Source of the DNA: Ophiostoma sp. CBS 140.51
Lineage: Eukaryota; Ascomycota; Sordariomycetes; Ophiostomatales; Ophiostomataceae
Direction of reading: 5' to 3'
Assembly: GCA_029298735.1 (NCBI GenBank)
Contig: JANSLP010000272.1
Span: 1-43,826, forward strand
Length of the DNA: 43,826 nt
Shown: one piece after another, positions 11,106 to 22,265 of the stretch
Position numbering within the stretch: the first letter of the stretch is position 1
Layout of the letters: every line of letters begins with the position of its first letter
The notes under the pieces: model-generated
The model's database searches: none
Told to the model about the DNA's origin: nothing
What the model saw: only the letters and a program-made list of their open reading frames with translations
Made by a program: the position numbers and the translations under genes

Positions 11106-12267
11106 GGTGGTCGTGCAGAACAATGCAAGTGTTGGCTAATGTGTGTGTGTGTTGAGGAGGTTGGGACGATGTAGGTCCTGCTTCTGTTTGAAATCGTGTG
11201 CCCGTTACTTGGTAAGGGTTATGCACAAGTGAAGGATTTATCTCGGGAACTGTCGATCGGCGGCATCCCCTTTTAACACGCGACAAAACGTTCAGAAAGT
11301 GGGAAACGGGCATCAAAGGGTTTCCTGGCCTTCCGGCCATCCATCAATCCTTGCGTCCTCATGGCGACCAGCGAGTCATGGGAAGCGTTTTTGACCCAGA
11401 CAAGACTCTTTCAAGGCCGATCGCGCGACGCCCGGTTTCTGATATCCGGTGCTGTCACACTCGTTCTCCTCTTTCCTCTTTGATATCCTCCCTGACTTGC
11501 CAAGATAAGGTCGGATACGGCAACCACCACGCCACAACGGGAGCCAACATGTTCACTCCGTGCATGGGAACCACAGAATACCACGAAAGACCACACAAAA
11601 CATGGAGAAGCTGGGGTAGCGCGTCGTTTCTCCGCCTGATGGCGTCCGGCTGTCGGCGCCAAGCAAGGGTATGGCCGCATTGGCTGGACAGGTCTGTTGT
11701 GATTGGCTGCAGATGGATCGGTCCTGGTGGGCCACTGACTCAGTGGCGCGTCCATTCCCTGATGGCTGCCAAAATGCCGCCTGTTGGGCGCTGGGAAACC
11801 GGGATCTGGCAATGCTAATTCCGGGACGGAGAATGAAGCAACATGGAAGCTTATTTCGATGTCCGCCCAGACGCCACCATTTTTTGCCTTTTCTCGGCAC
11901 AAGAAGTCCCGCGATGTGTCGTGACGTATGAATAGTACCGTACGATCGTCTTAAAGAAAATCCATCCAATATGAAGCGTTGTTCGATTTCCTTATGTTCG
12001 TATTTTATTTTGTTTTAAATTTTTTGATTATTTCTTAAAACCAAAAAAAAAACACATACACACAAATAGAGCGAATAAATGTTAAAAGAGATAAAAATGG
12101 CTTAAGCTTGTTAATATTTGTGAAAAGCATCTATTAATGTCGAGACGGTATGTATAAAATCAATAGCTCGGTATCTTATCTAAGCAAGACAACACTGCCT
12201 GTAACTTTTGTTGAGAAATAAAATGATGGGAAGGATTGCAATCCCAATCGACCTCTTCACCACACCC
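11106..12267. other. Intergenic stretch between two permease genes
   Basis: About 1.16 kb with no supported gene. The left part is the promoter of the TRI12-type permease. The right part (about 11980-12230) is AT-rich with A and T runs, matching the 3' end of the sugar porter on the minus strand. Antiparallel open frames around 11350-11970 show no domain. A 17-base palindrome at 11731 is listed separately. Confidence 0.55.
11731..11747. promoter_or_regulatory. 17-bp palindrome centred on a bZIP-type site
   Basis: The sequence GCCACTGACTCAGTGGC has perfect 8-base arms around a central C, and its core is TGACTCA, the Gcn4/CPC1/AP-1 consensus. It lies 626 bases upstream of the TRI12-type permease start. 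The palindrome is seen directly. Its use as a binding site is inference. Confidence 0.5.
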
Positions 12268-14128
12268 TTACTCAATCTCCTGAACCTCAGCGCCGACAGG
12301 ACCAGCACGAAGCTCCGAAGTTACAGCAGCACGCATCTTGGCATCCTCGTCGGCGACACGGTCCTTGAAGATGACATCCATCGTCTCCAGCAGGACGCCT
12401 TTGGTCTCAGGGACGACGAAGATGACAAAGAAGAGCGACAGGAACGTGGTGCCGCCGAAGAACAAAAAGGTGCCCCATGCCGACTTGGCCAAAAGAGGCG
12501 GCGAGATGAGACCGACAGTGAAGTTGGCCAGCCACTCGTTGGCAATACCAAAAGCAACACCACGGGCACGGTGGCGGTAAGGGAAGATCTCGTTACAGAC
12601 AACGGCGGGCGTAGGGCCAAACGTGGCGCCCTGAAAGAACATGAAAATCACTAGCATGGCGACACCAGCCTTGGCAGCGTCCTGGTGATCAGTCCAGTCA
12701 GACGAGTAGGCGCCAGTGATACCAGCCAGGACGGCGTGGCAGCTTGTTATGATAATGGCACCAGCAATAAGAAGCTTCTTGCGACCAAAGCGGTCCGTCG
12801 TGAAAATGGTCGTGGTACCACCGGCGAGGTTCATGCAGTTGATGATACCAGACCAGTTGAGCTGATCCGTCTCGCCGTAGTTCAAGCTCTCAAAGAACGA
12901 AGGACCATAGTACAGCAGAGCGTCGATACCGCCGAGCTGCTGGAACCAGAAGAGACCACAGGCGACGACGAAACGGCGAAGCATGGCGCGGGTCGAGAAC
13001 AGGTCCTTCCAGCGGAGCAGCTCCCACTTTAGCGAGCCAGGCGTGACGTCGCCGTGCTTGTCGGCAAGGGCACAGCGATCGAGTTGGACTGAAATGTTAG
13101 CGTGACTCTTCTTATCTGTTATATAAGGCGCGTTTACTCACCAGCAATAAGAATTTCCGTCCACTCGTTCATCGTGTGGGCGTCAGGCTGGTCACGGGGG
13201 CAACCACGAAGACGGCAAAGAACGGCAAGACCCTCGTCATGACGGTCCTGGGCAGCCAACCAGCGAGGAGAGTACGGCAGCAAAAAGGTACCGGCAGCGA
13301 GACCGATGGCCGGAATAAGCTGAATAGCGAAAGGCAGTCTGAAGCACCAAGACGACTTGATGAATCGAGTGCCATAAGAGATCCAGAATGAGATGGACTG
13401 TGAAAGAGAGTCAGTAAACCAGCCAACATGATAGACGAGGATGCTTCCAGACTTACAGTTCCAACAAGAATACTCCAACCAGCCATGGCCAGCAGAGCTC
13501 CACGCCAGCGAGTAGGCGCCAGCTCAGAGACGTAGAGAGGTGCAACCATGGAGAACACACCGATACCCCAGCCGGAAAGGAAACGGCCAATCTGAGTCAT
13601 GTTAGTTGTGGACTTCCATGGAGGTTGTCTGGCCGCACTATACACTTACCACCAGCATGGCGTAGTCCTGCGACGCAATCTGAAGAACTAGGCCGACCAC
13701 GAAGCCAATGCTGCCAAAGAAAATGGTGCGCTTGCGAGAGTATCTGTCGGCAAGGTAACCGCAAGAGAGAGAACCGAACATGGCGCCGAACTCGACAATC
13801 GCCGTCATGAGGCCCTTGAGGAAGCTGGCGCGGGAGGACTTTGTGGCATCGATCTGGGGGAACTGGTCGAGGAACGCGGGCATGTCGAGAATGACAGCCA
13901 TGACACCTTGGTTGTAACTGGGAGTGTTAGCGGTCTTCTCGTCAAAAGTTGTGTTCAAACCGTGGCGTTTGGCACTCACCCGTAGAGAACATTGCCGAGG
14001 GCAGCAAAGGCAGCTAGCGCAAAGACGAATCCGTTCAGGTGGCCGCCGCCAGCCGTGACAGGCGATTCTTCGGCATCCTGCACCGGGGCCGGACGGTCGA
14101 CCTGGTTTTGCTCGGGCTTCGCTTCCAT
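12268..14128 (-). CDS. MFS sugar porter
   Basis: Plasma-membrane monosaccharide or related sugar permease of the sugar porter family. Five exons on the minus strand: 14128-13980, 13917-13650, 13591-13457, 13397-13142 and 13088-12268. The four introns are 50-65 bases with GT-AG borders. The product is 542 residues. Marks are the GYNQGVMA segment in the first membrane helix, ADRYSRKR after the second, PYSPRWL before the central loop, FWFQQLGGIDALLYYGP at the start of the second half, TDRFGRKK and PETKGVLLE near the end. The cytosolic tails are short and charged. It lies in tandem with the TRI12-type permease but 1.16 kb away, so co-transcription is not implied. The specific sugar is unknown. 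Confidence 0.92.
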
Positions 14129-15140
14129 TGTGTCGTGTCTGTGCAGTGAATCGAGGTGTTGTTGTTCCTACTGCTGCGAGACACTGCTATTGAAAGATGC
14201 AAAAATCGACGCTCGCAAAAAATAACTGCCAAATGTAAAAAGAAGGACTTTATATATGGCCCCCGTGGGGAAGGCACAAGCTTTTTATTGTGTGACACCT
14301 TTCACATGGCGTTTGAGTTTGAGTTTGACGTGTCCCGTCTCCTCTCCGCCCCCAGACTGGGAGACTGAAGGGTTGAGGAGTAGAATGTGGGAACAATGTT
14401 TTCTCACCTTGTCGTTTTCATACTAGCCGGCCCACATGGGGTTGCCAAAGAGCACCAAAGAACACCGCGAAGCTTGACCTTTCACCAAGTCGCTCAGTGA
14501 TTTTTTTGAAAGCCTCGGGAATATTGAAATTCTCCTATTAATTCCCATTTTTGGGACAGGGACGGAAAAGCGAAAACCCTTTGAAAAGCCCTTCTACCAC
14601 AGAACCGGGAGAGTGTACACCCTTTGGCGTCCCTCTGGCGTCCCAATTGCTGTTATTTACCAAGTTAGGGTTCGGGTGCAAGCATCAGATGTACAGGGCT
14701 GAAGGCGCTATCATGACACTACGCCAAGCTACCCCGTAGATGCAAGCAAGCGATGCCCTGCTTTGTGGAGGATCAGCGGGTATTGGACCGCAAACGACTG
14801 CATTCCCTTTATGTCCGTAACTGAAGGGATAAGTAAATATCCATTGCCTGTGAAAGGGCTCGAAGGATTTGATGTAGTGCGAAATTGTTAAATATTTTCC
14901 CGAGGTCACGATGGTCATTCTTCAACGTCTGCATCCGCGAGTTTGGCTGCAAGGCGGATCGTACCACACTCCACGCTCATCCAGAACACCAAAAAGGATA
15001 AGAAAGTAAAACAATCCGCGGCCAAACCACGCAGAATTTGTCGGCATCAAAGTCCGCAACCGGCTCCAGCCAATACAAAAATCCGAAACAACAGCCACAT
15101 CCCGACCAAACGACATCGCTCCCCCTGCCCGCTGCCTTCC
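14129..15140. other. Divergent promoter region, sugar porter and cyclase-type hydrolase
   Basis: About 1.0 kb between divergently read genes. The left end carries the TATA box and leader of the minus-strand sugar porter, and the right end carries the leader of the hydrolase. Open frames within it show no recognisable product. Confidence 0.55.
14248..14256 (-). promoter_or_regulatory. TATA box of sugar porter gene
   Basis: Read on the minus strand this is TATATAAAG, about 120 bases before the ATG at 14128. Confidence 0.55.
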
Positions 15141-16469
15141 ATGCCTACTTTTCGAGAGTTGCCACTTGACCCATCCCACCCTCCACATGCTGCCTGGGGT
15201 GTCTGGGGTAAGGACGACCGCTTAGGCACACTGAACCATCTTACGCCAGAACGTGTTGTCGAGGCGGCCCGCCAGGTCCGCAGCGGAGTCCGCATCCGCC
15301 TGGACCTACCACTGAAGCAGAACTTCTTGCGTCCTGGCTTTCGGCCATCGCCCGTGCATGAGATCTACAGCATCGGCGACAATATGCATGTACGCCACAT
15401 CATATGCCACTACCGGGGCAACTCACCTTTGACATCAGCATGCGTCCAGGTCTAGGTTTAGACCAGGCCAGGCCAGGCCACCATGAGGCAACTTCCGCTT
15501 CTGGTTACGCCTCAAACTGACACCTTTTTGTAGGATGACAAGATTCATTTCAACACACAAACTAGCTCTCAGTGGGACGGCTTCGGGCACTGTGGCTACT
15601 CCACCGGCCAGTTCTACAATGGTGTTACTGCCGACCAGATTCAGTCCGGCGCATCTCCGATTGGCATTGAAGGTAAATAGTTCATCCACGGACGTCTGCA
15701 GCCTGGCAATTTATGAGGGCCAAAGTGAGCGCCAAACGTGAGTGTCTGTGACTGACATTGTTTCTTTTATCCGGTGAATAGCCTGGAGCAATCAGGGTAT
15801 CGTCGGCCGCGGCGTCTTGATCGACTTTGCGTTCTACGCCAAGCGGCACAACATGACGGGATACGATGCTGCGTCTCGATCCGAGATAAGCTTGGACCAG
15901 CTCAAGGTTGCGGCCCACGAGTCCGGCATCACGTTCCAGCCCGGTGACATTTTGATTCTTCGTACAGGTAAGGTCCGCCCATCTTCAATGTTTTTCCATT
16001 TGCCTGTACGAAGTTTATCTTCTGACGCTGACCCACACTGCAGGTTTTGTAAAGGCTTGCCAAAACAAGACCTTTGATGAGCAGGAGGTCATTTCTCACC
16101 AAAGTCCAGGACAGTACCCGGGCGTGTCCAACTCAGCCGACGTGGCCGAGTGGCTATGGGATAACCAATTTGCCGCCGTCTGTGGCGACTGTCCCAGCTT
16201 CGAAGCATGGCGTAAGTTCATTTCCATCATGACTGACAAGGACAAAAGTATCTGAACTTACGACTGACAAAATAATAGCGCCAAAGGATATGAGGCTGCA
16301 CGAGATTTTGCTAGCAGGGTTCGGCATGCCCATTGGAGAGTTGTTTGATCTTGAGCAGTTGGCCGAGCACTGCGAGAAATCTCAACGGTGGACCTTCTTC
16401 TTGGCCAGCTCACCAATGAACATTGAAGGCGGTGTCGCCAGTCCGCCAAACGCGCTGGCCATTTTTTAA
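15141..16469 (+). CDS. Cyclase-family (kynurenine-formamidase-like) metal hydrolase
   Basis: Cytosolic member of the cyclase family (PF04199 type), metal-dependent hydrolases of amides, esters or lactones. Five exons: 15141-15389, 15534-15672, 15782-15967, 16044-16211 and 16279-16469. The product is 310 residues. The fungal subgroup marks are WGKDDRLGTLN near residue 22, DDKIHFNTQ at 84-92 followed by QWDGFGH at 96-102, GRGVLIDF, a PGDILILRTG segment, and a C-terminal stretch with PPNALAIF. D98 and H102 are likely metal-site residues by analogy. The first intron (144 bases) holds a short CCAGG triplicate at 15463-15477. It converges with the disrupted EthD-like gene 109 bases away and lies near the monooxygenase, which suits a ring- or ester-opening role (inference). 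Confidence 0.9.
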
Positions 16470-16515
16470 GCATATATAATGTGACATAATATTCAATGAC
16501 ATTCAAATAATCCGC

Positions 16516-16521
16516 AATAAA
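16516..16521 (+). terminator. Poly(A)-type signal of cyclase-family gene
   Basis: AATAAA lies 47 bases after the stop at 16469. It is plausible as a polyadenylation signal, though fungal signals are loose. Confidence 0.4.
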
Positions 16522-16578
16522 TATGACAAATGATTTCACAATAGCTTGGATGTATTTTCTGTTGTGCCCATCTCACTA

Positions 16579-17367
16579 TCATCCAATCGGCTTGACAAGC
16601 CCCCAGATACGAAAGACACTGACACTGGTATCAGGGAGAGATGTCTGTGTCGCACTATTGCCAAATGCCTCTTGGACACTCGTATCGTTTCCCAGTACAG
16701 CCTGAAGGCTGTCAAACTCGTGGATGAGAAAGTACTTGCCCACAGATGATAGATCGTGGTCTGCAGGGTCCTTGCCGTCGGTAATGGGCGGTCCAATCAC
16801 ATGACGCTGAGATCTACGATGACTAGATACTTTGTGAACCAATTGCAGGTGCTCTTCAACCCATCTCATGTATGCATCCTCATTCTTGGGCCCAGTCTCG
16901 ATAGACGTCACAAACGGCGGAGGTTTTACATGACGTGTTAGTTATGCTCTTTCTTTCTTTTCTTCTGTCGGCAACAGACAAGGTCACTCACACTCTCCAT
17001 CTGTACAGACACTACCTGGGATAAAGTCTTGGACCAGTTTGTAGTTTTTGGCATGAAAGAGCCCGTTTCTGGTCAATTCTCCACGGTAGGGCAGGAGAGT
17101 TAAGTGGTGTCGCATCTCTCCCTACAACGGGTGTCTGACACAGTCCTCGTATTCCGTCTGGTACACGGACACATAATTTAGAGGGTGTTATGGTTCTGGC
17201 GCTGGCAACGGCCCAATTGGCGACCTTATGGCGCGGTAGAAGCTGGTGCGGTCCGCTGTTTTGGTGCTCACCATCGCGTGCTCCGTCGTGTACATTTTGA
17301 CCCACGTGTCATCGTCCGCGGTGAGCGGCTGGGAGTTCAACCAGAGCATGTACGGACACGGCGCCAT
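16579..17367 (-). pseudogene. EthD-like dimeric alpha/beta-barrel gene with two in-frame stops
   Basis: The frame from the ATG at 17367 reads MAPCPYMLW... and keeps coding character, but is broken by TAA at 17190-17188 (codon 60) and TAG at 17124-17122 (codon 82). It then continues in the same frame to about 17030. A second exon runs from about 16921 to the stop at 16579 and includes WVEEHLQLVHK and VGKYFLIHEFDSLQA. Together these resemble fungal EthD-like proteins of about 230 residues with two half-repeats. No single GT-AG intron cleanly removes both stops while keeping the family-like peptide between them. The expected acceptor before the second exon is also absent: ACTAAC at about 16938 is followed by no AG. 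No frameshift is needed. A recent pseudogene is most likely. Sequencing error or unusual splicing is possible. Confidence 0.6.
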
Positions 17368-17640
17368 TGTGTATTGTCTGGTATTTTTTATGCATTTTAA
17401 TTGATCTTGACTTTATTGCTGTTTCTTCTAAATATATATGCGGTAGCTACTCTCATGCACAGGCCCTAAAAGCATGTTCCGGTGGAAAACATACTCCGCT
17501 ACGCCCAGCAGTAACGACGTCGCTAGTCAAGAAAAGCCGAAACATCAACATCAACAGACGAATAATCATGACATATCTGTTACCAGACGACATCTTTATG
17601 TTAGACAATCAACAGCACACGAATTCGACTCAAATCCACC

Positions 17641-19667
17641 TCAAACACGAAGGATCTCCTCATTGAACTGCGGCTGACGATCTTGGCCGCCAAGTAGGCC
17701 CAGCCAGTATGTCGTGTCGCGGCCATCAAACTCGCGCATATGGAAGCCATTGCCAAGGAACGCCCACTGGTTGGAAGAGAGGTACTCAAAGTCAAAGTCC
17801 TCATATCGTGGACTCTTTAATAACTCAAAAAAGTGCACACGCGACCCGGGGTACATGGTCAGCGAGCCGTTGGGGTCGCCTTTTTTGAACCACGACGAGC
17901 AGGGACCAGACCAAGCAGTACGATTGACGTACAGGTCGTGGTGTGCCTTGAAAGCCTGGACGGCCTTTTTCTTTGGCGTCAACGACTTGACGCCCTCGCA
18001 CTGCATCTTTGTAACAGCCGAGATGATGTAGTTTGCGTACACCTCGATGACGGGCAACAGCGAACCAACGGCCAGAGGCGCGTACTGTAGACATCAGTTT
18101 GCGACTGAACAAGACAAGGGGCAGGAATAAGAAAAGTATGTTACTCACCGGTCCAACGGACAAGAAGTAATTGGGAACATCGGGCACGCCAACGCCTAGA
18201 TATGTCAATGGCCCCTTTGCCCAGGTATCACGCAAATCGGTGCCGTTGACCATCACCGGGAAGCGCGGAATCCACGACGTGTCAAAACCCGTGGCACATA
18301 CAATGACATCAACATCGTGGGCTGTGCCACCATGTGCCACAAAGCCATATTCTGTGATGCGTTGCATTTGTTTGGTGTGGACTGTCGTCTTGGGGTCCAC
18401 AAGTGCTTCAAGATAACCTTCTCCAGGTGTCGGTCGACGACACCCAACATTAAAGTTCTTTGGGATGATGGCGTCGGCAACGGCTTCGTTATCCTTGAGC
18501 TTGCGGCGCATTTCAGCCTCAGAGTGCTGTTCCGTCAGCTATGCCCATTTCATTTGTCTGCGTATGTTCGTTACTCGAAGTGTATCACCCACCTTGCGCG
18601 CCTCAGATGCTTCTGGGCCATCGTTCATCAGGAATCGGAACCGTTGTCCAATCTCACTCTCAATCATCTTGCGGTACTCGAGATACGACTCGCTGTCTTT
18701 GCTGAGAAGCTTCTTTTGCTTGTCGGAGTCTGCATCACAATGTGGTCAGCTTTATTTTCTCTCTGTGTAGTTATTCACATCGACAACTTACATGCAAAAT
18801 TGCCTCCGTCAGGACCAGCAAACCGCTGAGCAAAACCTGCGGTGATCCATGTCGGTGATTTGATAAAGTTGTGCAGCTCCTTGACTTGTGCCAGAATATT
18901 CGGTACGACCTGCGCGGCACTGCTACCGGCACCAATCACGGCTACTTTCTTTCCTGTCAAGTCGTACTCGTTGTCCCAACGTGCCGTGTGCATCAGCTTG
19001 CCTTTGAATGACTGCAGGCCCTGAATATTTGGGTATCGAAATTTGCTGGTAGGATTGTTAGTACGATTCTCCAACATGATGACCCGAGAGTTGAGACAGC
19101 TACTCACTTCAACACGCCGCCACCGTTAACAAAAATATCACATGTCTCTTCCACCAACTTTCCGTCGGGCCCTTTGGCCGAGATGTGCCATTTGCCGTCC
19201 TCTTCAATCCACTCTGCGCCGGTGATAATGTGCCCCAGACGAATGTACTGCATAAGCTGGTACTTGTCGACAATTCCACGCAGATATTTCTGGATCTCGG
19301 CGCCGGACGAGTAATACTCGGGCCAAATGTGCGGCTCCCACGTAAATTGGTACGACACCGATGGGATATCGCAAGCCACGCCTGGGTAAGTGTTCTCGAA
19401 CCAAGTGCCGCCCACCTCGAGATTCTTCTCGAGGCACACCAATTCCACGTCTTCCAGCTGGTCTTGCACCAACTTGAGGAAGTTGATGCCCGATGCTCCC
19501 GCGCCCAAAATGACGATTTTCATATGGCGTTTTGTGCCCATGAGTTGTTCGTTGATCTGGTAGCCATGCTCGTCTGTATTATTCCAGTTAAATAGTGTCG
19601 GTGCGTCTGGTGATGCCACCAATGGTATTGTGGGCTTTGAATGTCCGTTATTAATAAATGGGGACAT
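17641..19667 (-). CDS. Baeyer-Villiger-type flavin monooxygenase
   Basis: FAD/NADPH-dependent monooxygenase inserting oxygen next to a carbonyl to form an ester or lactone. Exons on the minus strand: 19667-19108, 19045-18792, 18729-18593, 18538-18149 and 18084-17641. The product is 594 residues. The FAD Rossmann motif GAGASG is at 55-60, GGTWFENTYPG starts at 86, and the type I fingerprint FKGKLMHTARWD is at 200-211. The NADPH Rossmann motif GAGSSA is at 225-230, with CATGFDTS further on. All hallmark residues are present. An open frame extends upstream to an ATG at 19949, but that extension lacks family features, so I start at 19667 (TTCGACATG). It is similar to fungal 4-hydroxyacetophenone-monooxygenase-like proteins. 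The substrate is unknown. It lies between the disrupted EthD-like gene and a dehydrogenase on the same strand. Confidence 0.93.
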
Positions 19668-20667
19668 GTCGAAGTTGATGTTGGGATGTGTCGATTTTGG
19701 AGTACGAGGATAATTCTCCAACGGTGTTTGTAAAAATATCGAATTATCGGCTAAATGAAAAGTATAGATCGTAATCTGTCCGTTTGTATATACGTTTGAA
19801 TTAAGTGGTGCAAGATCGTCACGTTGACCATATCCCCGTGTCGTGATGTGGTGGGCTGAGGATGATGAGGGCGTGGTTGCATGTCGCGCCAGGTAGCTCG
19901 GCAATGGTCCAGAATATGGCGAATGATACATATCACGGAGCATTTCCATCGTTTTCCATTTCTATTACGTGACGCATCGCTCTTGGACGTGATTCACGAC
20001 TTGGGCATGGTCCCAACATCACCAGGACGACAGTTGAACCTTGGAGACACCATGTAAGTGCACGGTTATGGCTGGTCATTGGGTCCAGGTCACGGTTGGC
20101 CTGGCTGGCCAAAGGCTATGGTCGGCAGTGGAGATGGCCCCTGTGACACTACCAGGTCGGCTCCACTAAGTCGGTTCTGGATGGCACCTTGAAGTATGTA
20201 TTCATCTCAGTCACGTGAACGGACAACCAGACAGGAACGTATTATTCTAGATTTGAACTGATATCGTACGGCTTTATGTATACTGGTTTTTTTTTATTCA
20301 GTATTTAAAATTTTAAGACTTTGTGTGCGTGGTTTTCTTTTCTATATTTTGTTGCGCAGATATTTTAGTTTTTGTTCAACATTCTCGCCCAAGTGCAGGA
20401 CGCCATTTGATCCACCCAAAAAGAAAAGGGAAGTTGTTTTTTTTTGTTTTATATTTTGAGTTTGAATCTGGACTTTTGACATAACTTTAATGCTGCCTAC
20501 GTTAACCTTTCGTAAGACGAAATACGTATACGCTTTACTAGTAAATGACACAAGCATGCCAAATATAACACAACATAAAAAGATTCCAAAAGTTCAGTAA
20601 ATCTGTGATGCTTTGTTTATTTTGATTTGTCTAAGAGAATTATGAACATGTTCGTTTGCACAAGATA
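19668..20667. other. Intergenic, monooxygenase promoter region
   Basis: About 1.0 kb. The first part is open in frame with the monooxygenase but is judged leader. The rest is AT-rich, especially 20260-20640, with no gene seen. Confidence 0.5.
20211..20218. promoter_or_regulatory. Palindromic E-box
   Basis: TCACGTGA, an 8-base palindrome containing CACGTG, lies 544 bases upstream of the monooxygenase start. It is a candidate bHLH site, on motif alone. Confidence 0.3.
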
Positions 20668-21579
20668 TCAATTGTACACTGACCCTCCGTCCACCTTGTA
20701 TGAGCCGCCCGTCAGATACTGCGCGTCATTACTGGCCAGGAACGCAATGACAGCAGCAATATCGTTGGGTTGGGCCCAGCGCCGCAGTGGCACGTTCAGC
20801 AGCATAGCGTTCCGTTCTTCCTCCGGCCACGACATCTCGAACATGGGCGAGTCAACACCACTGGGATGGATGGTGTTGATGCGGATACCGTAGGGGCCAA
20901 GCTCGTTTGCAGCGGTCAAGCACAGGCCACGCAAAGCAAATTTGGCCATAGAATAAGCAGTCATTCCACGACTTGCGCGAAGACCTGATGCTGACGAGGC
21001 GAGAACAATGCTGCCACCACTACCGAGATCTTTCATGGCGCGTCCACAGTGTTTGACTCCAAGAAAAGCTGTAAATAGGAGCGTTAGCAAAAATAACAAA
21101 AGAGCATGTAACAAGAATGAGCAAATTTCAGAAGCTGGAAACCCACCCGACCTGCAGTTGACTGCTAGTACATCATCATAGAGGTCGACGTCCGTCTCTA
21201 AAATGTTTGTCCGCGCATACGACCGACCGGCACTCAAAAAGGTACTGTCCAGGCGCCCAAAGTGAGCCACTGTCTGGTCGACAAAGTGCTTTGTCTCCAG
21301 CTCAGATGTCACGTCTGCGCGGATGAAAATGGTGTTCTCGGCGACATTTGGGATATTGGAAAGGGCCGCCCTGGAAAGGGCCAGCTTCTCGTCGTCTAGG
21401 TCGATCAAGGCTACCCGGGCACCTTCCAGTAAGAAACGGCGCGTTGTTTCCAGTCCGATATAGCCTGCAGCGCCAGTGATGAGAGCTACATGACCGGCAA
21501 GTCGATTTTGTACGGCGCTGGGTGGTGGAAGGTGTAGTGTTGTGGCGTCCATCGTTGTCATTGTTGCTTGGCCTTTCAT
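20668..21579 (-). CDS. Short-chain dehydrogenase/reductase
   Basis: NAD(P)-dependent oxidoreductase of the classical SDR family, interconverting an alcohol and a ketone. Two exons: 21579-21147 and 21068-20668. The intron 21146-21069 is 78 bases and does not shift the frame, so an unspliced reading is also open. Splicing at the GTGGGT donor gives a family-like junction. The product is 277 residues. The cofactor motif TGAAGYIG is at 35-42, a catalytic serine at about 170 (LASSASG), and the YSMAK pair Y183/K187. The C-terminus ends in the usual YLTGGSYKVDGG. It lies upstream of and parallel to the monooxygenase, and divergent from an allantoate-type transporter. It could supply the ketone for the monooxygenase (inference). 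Confidence 0.93.
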   Translation of the reverse strand: MKGQATMTTMDATTLHLPPPSAVQNRLAGHVALITGAAGYIGLETTRRFLLEGARVALIDLDDEKLALSRAALSNIPNVAENTIFIRADVTSELETKHFVDQTVAHFGRLDSTFLSAGRSYARTNILETDVDLYDDVLAVNCRSGGFPASEICSFLLHALLLFLLTLLFTAFLGVKHCGRAMKDLGSGGSIVLASSASGLRASRGMTAYSMAKFALRGLCLTAANELGPYGIRINTIHPSGVDSPMFEMSWPEEERNAMLLNVPLRRWAQPNDIAAVIAFLASNDAQYLTGGSYKVDGGSVYN

Positions 21580-22265
21580 TTATTAATATTCGTTTTTCTT
21601 TCAACAATTTATCACCATTTTGACACCCTGCCATGCAACATATACAATCCTGGTCCTCATACAATCCGAGATGCACTTCCCCGCAATTATAGCGTTCCCA
21701 TGCTGTTACTGATATCGTCCCTATTTTCGCCGCGTGCTTCTCCATGATTTTGGGGCGCGTCGCATGAGCTTCTTGGATGTTTTTAGCCAGCATGCCGCCA
21801 GCCCTCGTCGGGCATAATCCATGTCGGTGCAAGCTCATTGCACGTCCATAGCCGAGTTCACTGCATCGAACCCGACGGCGCTAATGCATCGGCTATGGTG
21901 ATTGATGTGCACGAGAAAATGTCTTAAAAATTTTAGCGAAGACAAGTTTCCTCGAATGAAGGAAGAAGTGTTAAGGGAACTACATCCACTCATTTGCTTT
22001 CCCCATGATTTCCCCGCGGGGTCCCCTGTCATGGTTGCCACGAGTCGTGTTCAGATTCATGATATTGAGCTCACCCTGTTTCTGGCCCATTTTCTTATGG
22101 CACTTTATTTTTTTTTATAAATGATGGACAGGCAGCCTTGTAGTTTATTTTCTGGTCTTACCTTCAGATCGTGACACACGCATGGTTCGATCATTAGGCC
22201 ACATACACCACTCACAACCCACAACCCACCACACAAGCTCGTCCTAACTGCGTCTACATCCCGCA
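21580..22265. promoter_or_regulatory. Shared divergent promoter, SDR and allantoate-type permease
   Basis: 686 bases between head-to-head genes. A GC palindrome CCCCGCGGGG is at 22012-22021, and a TATAAAT lies at 22116-22122, about 145 bases before the permease. The permease leader is CA-rich. No gene is supported inside. Confidence 0.5.

Noticed and set aside
19668..19949. N-terminal extension of the monooxygenase from ATG 19949
   Set aside because: It is rich in Ser, Thr and His and unlike family N-termini. The ATG at 19667 gives normal spacing to the FAD motif.
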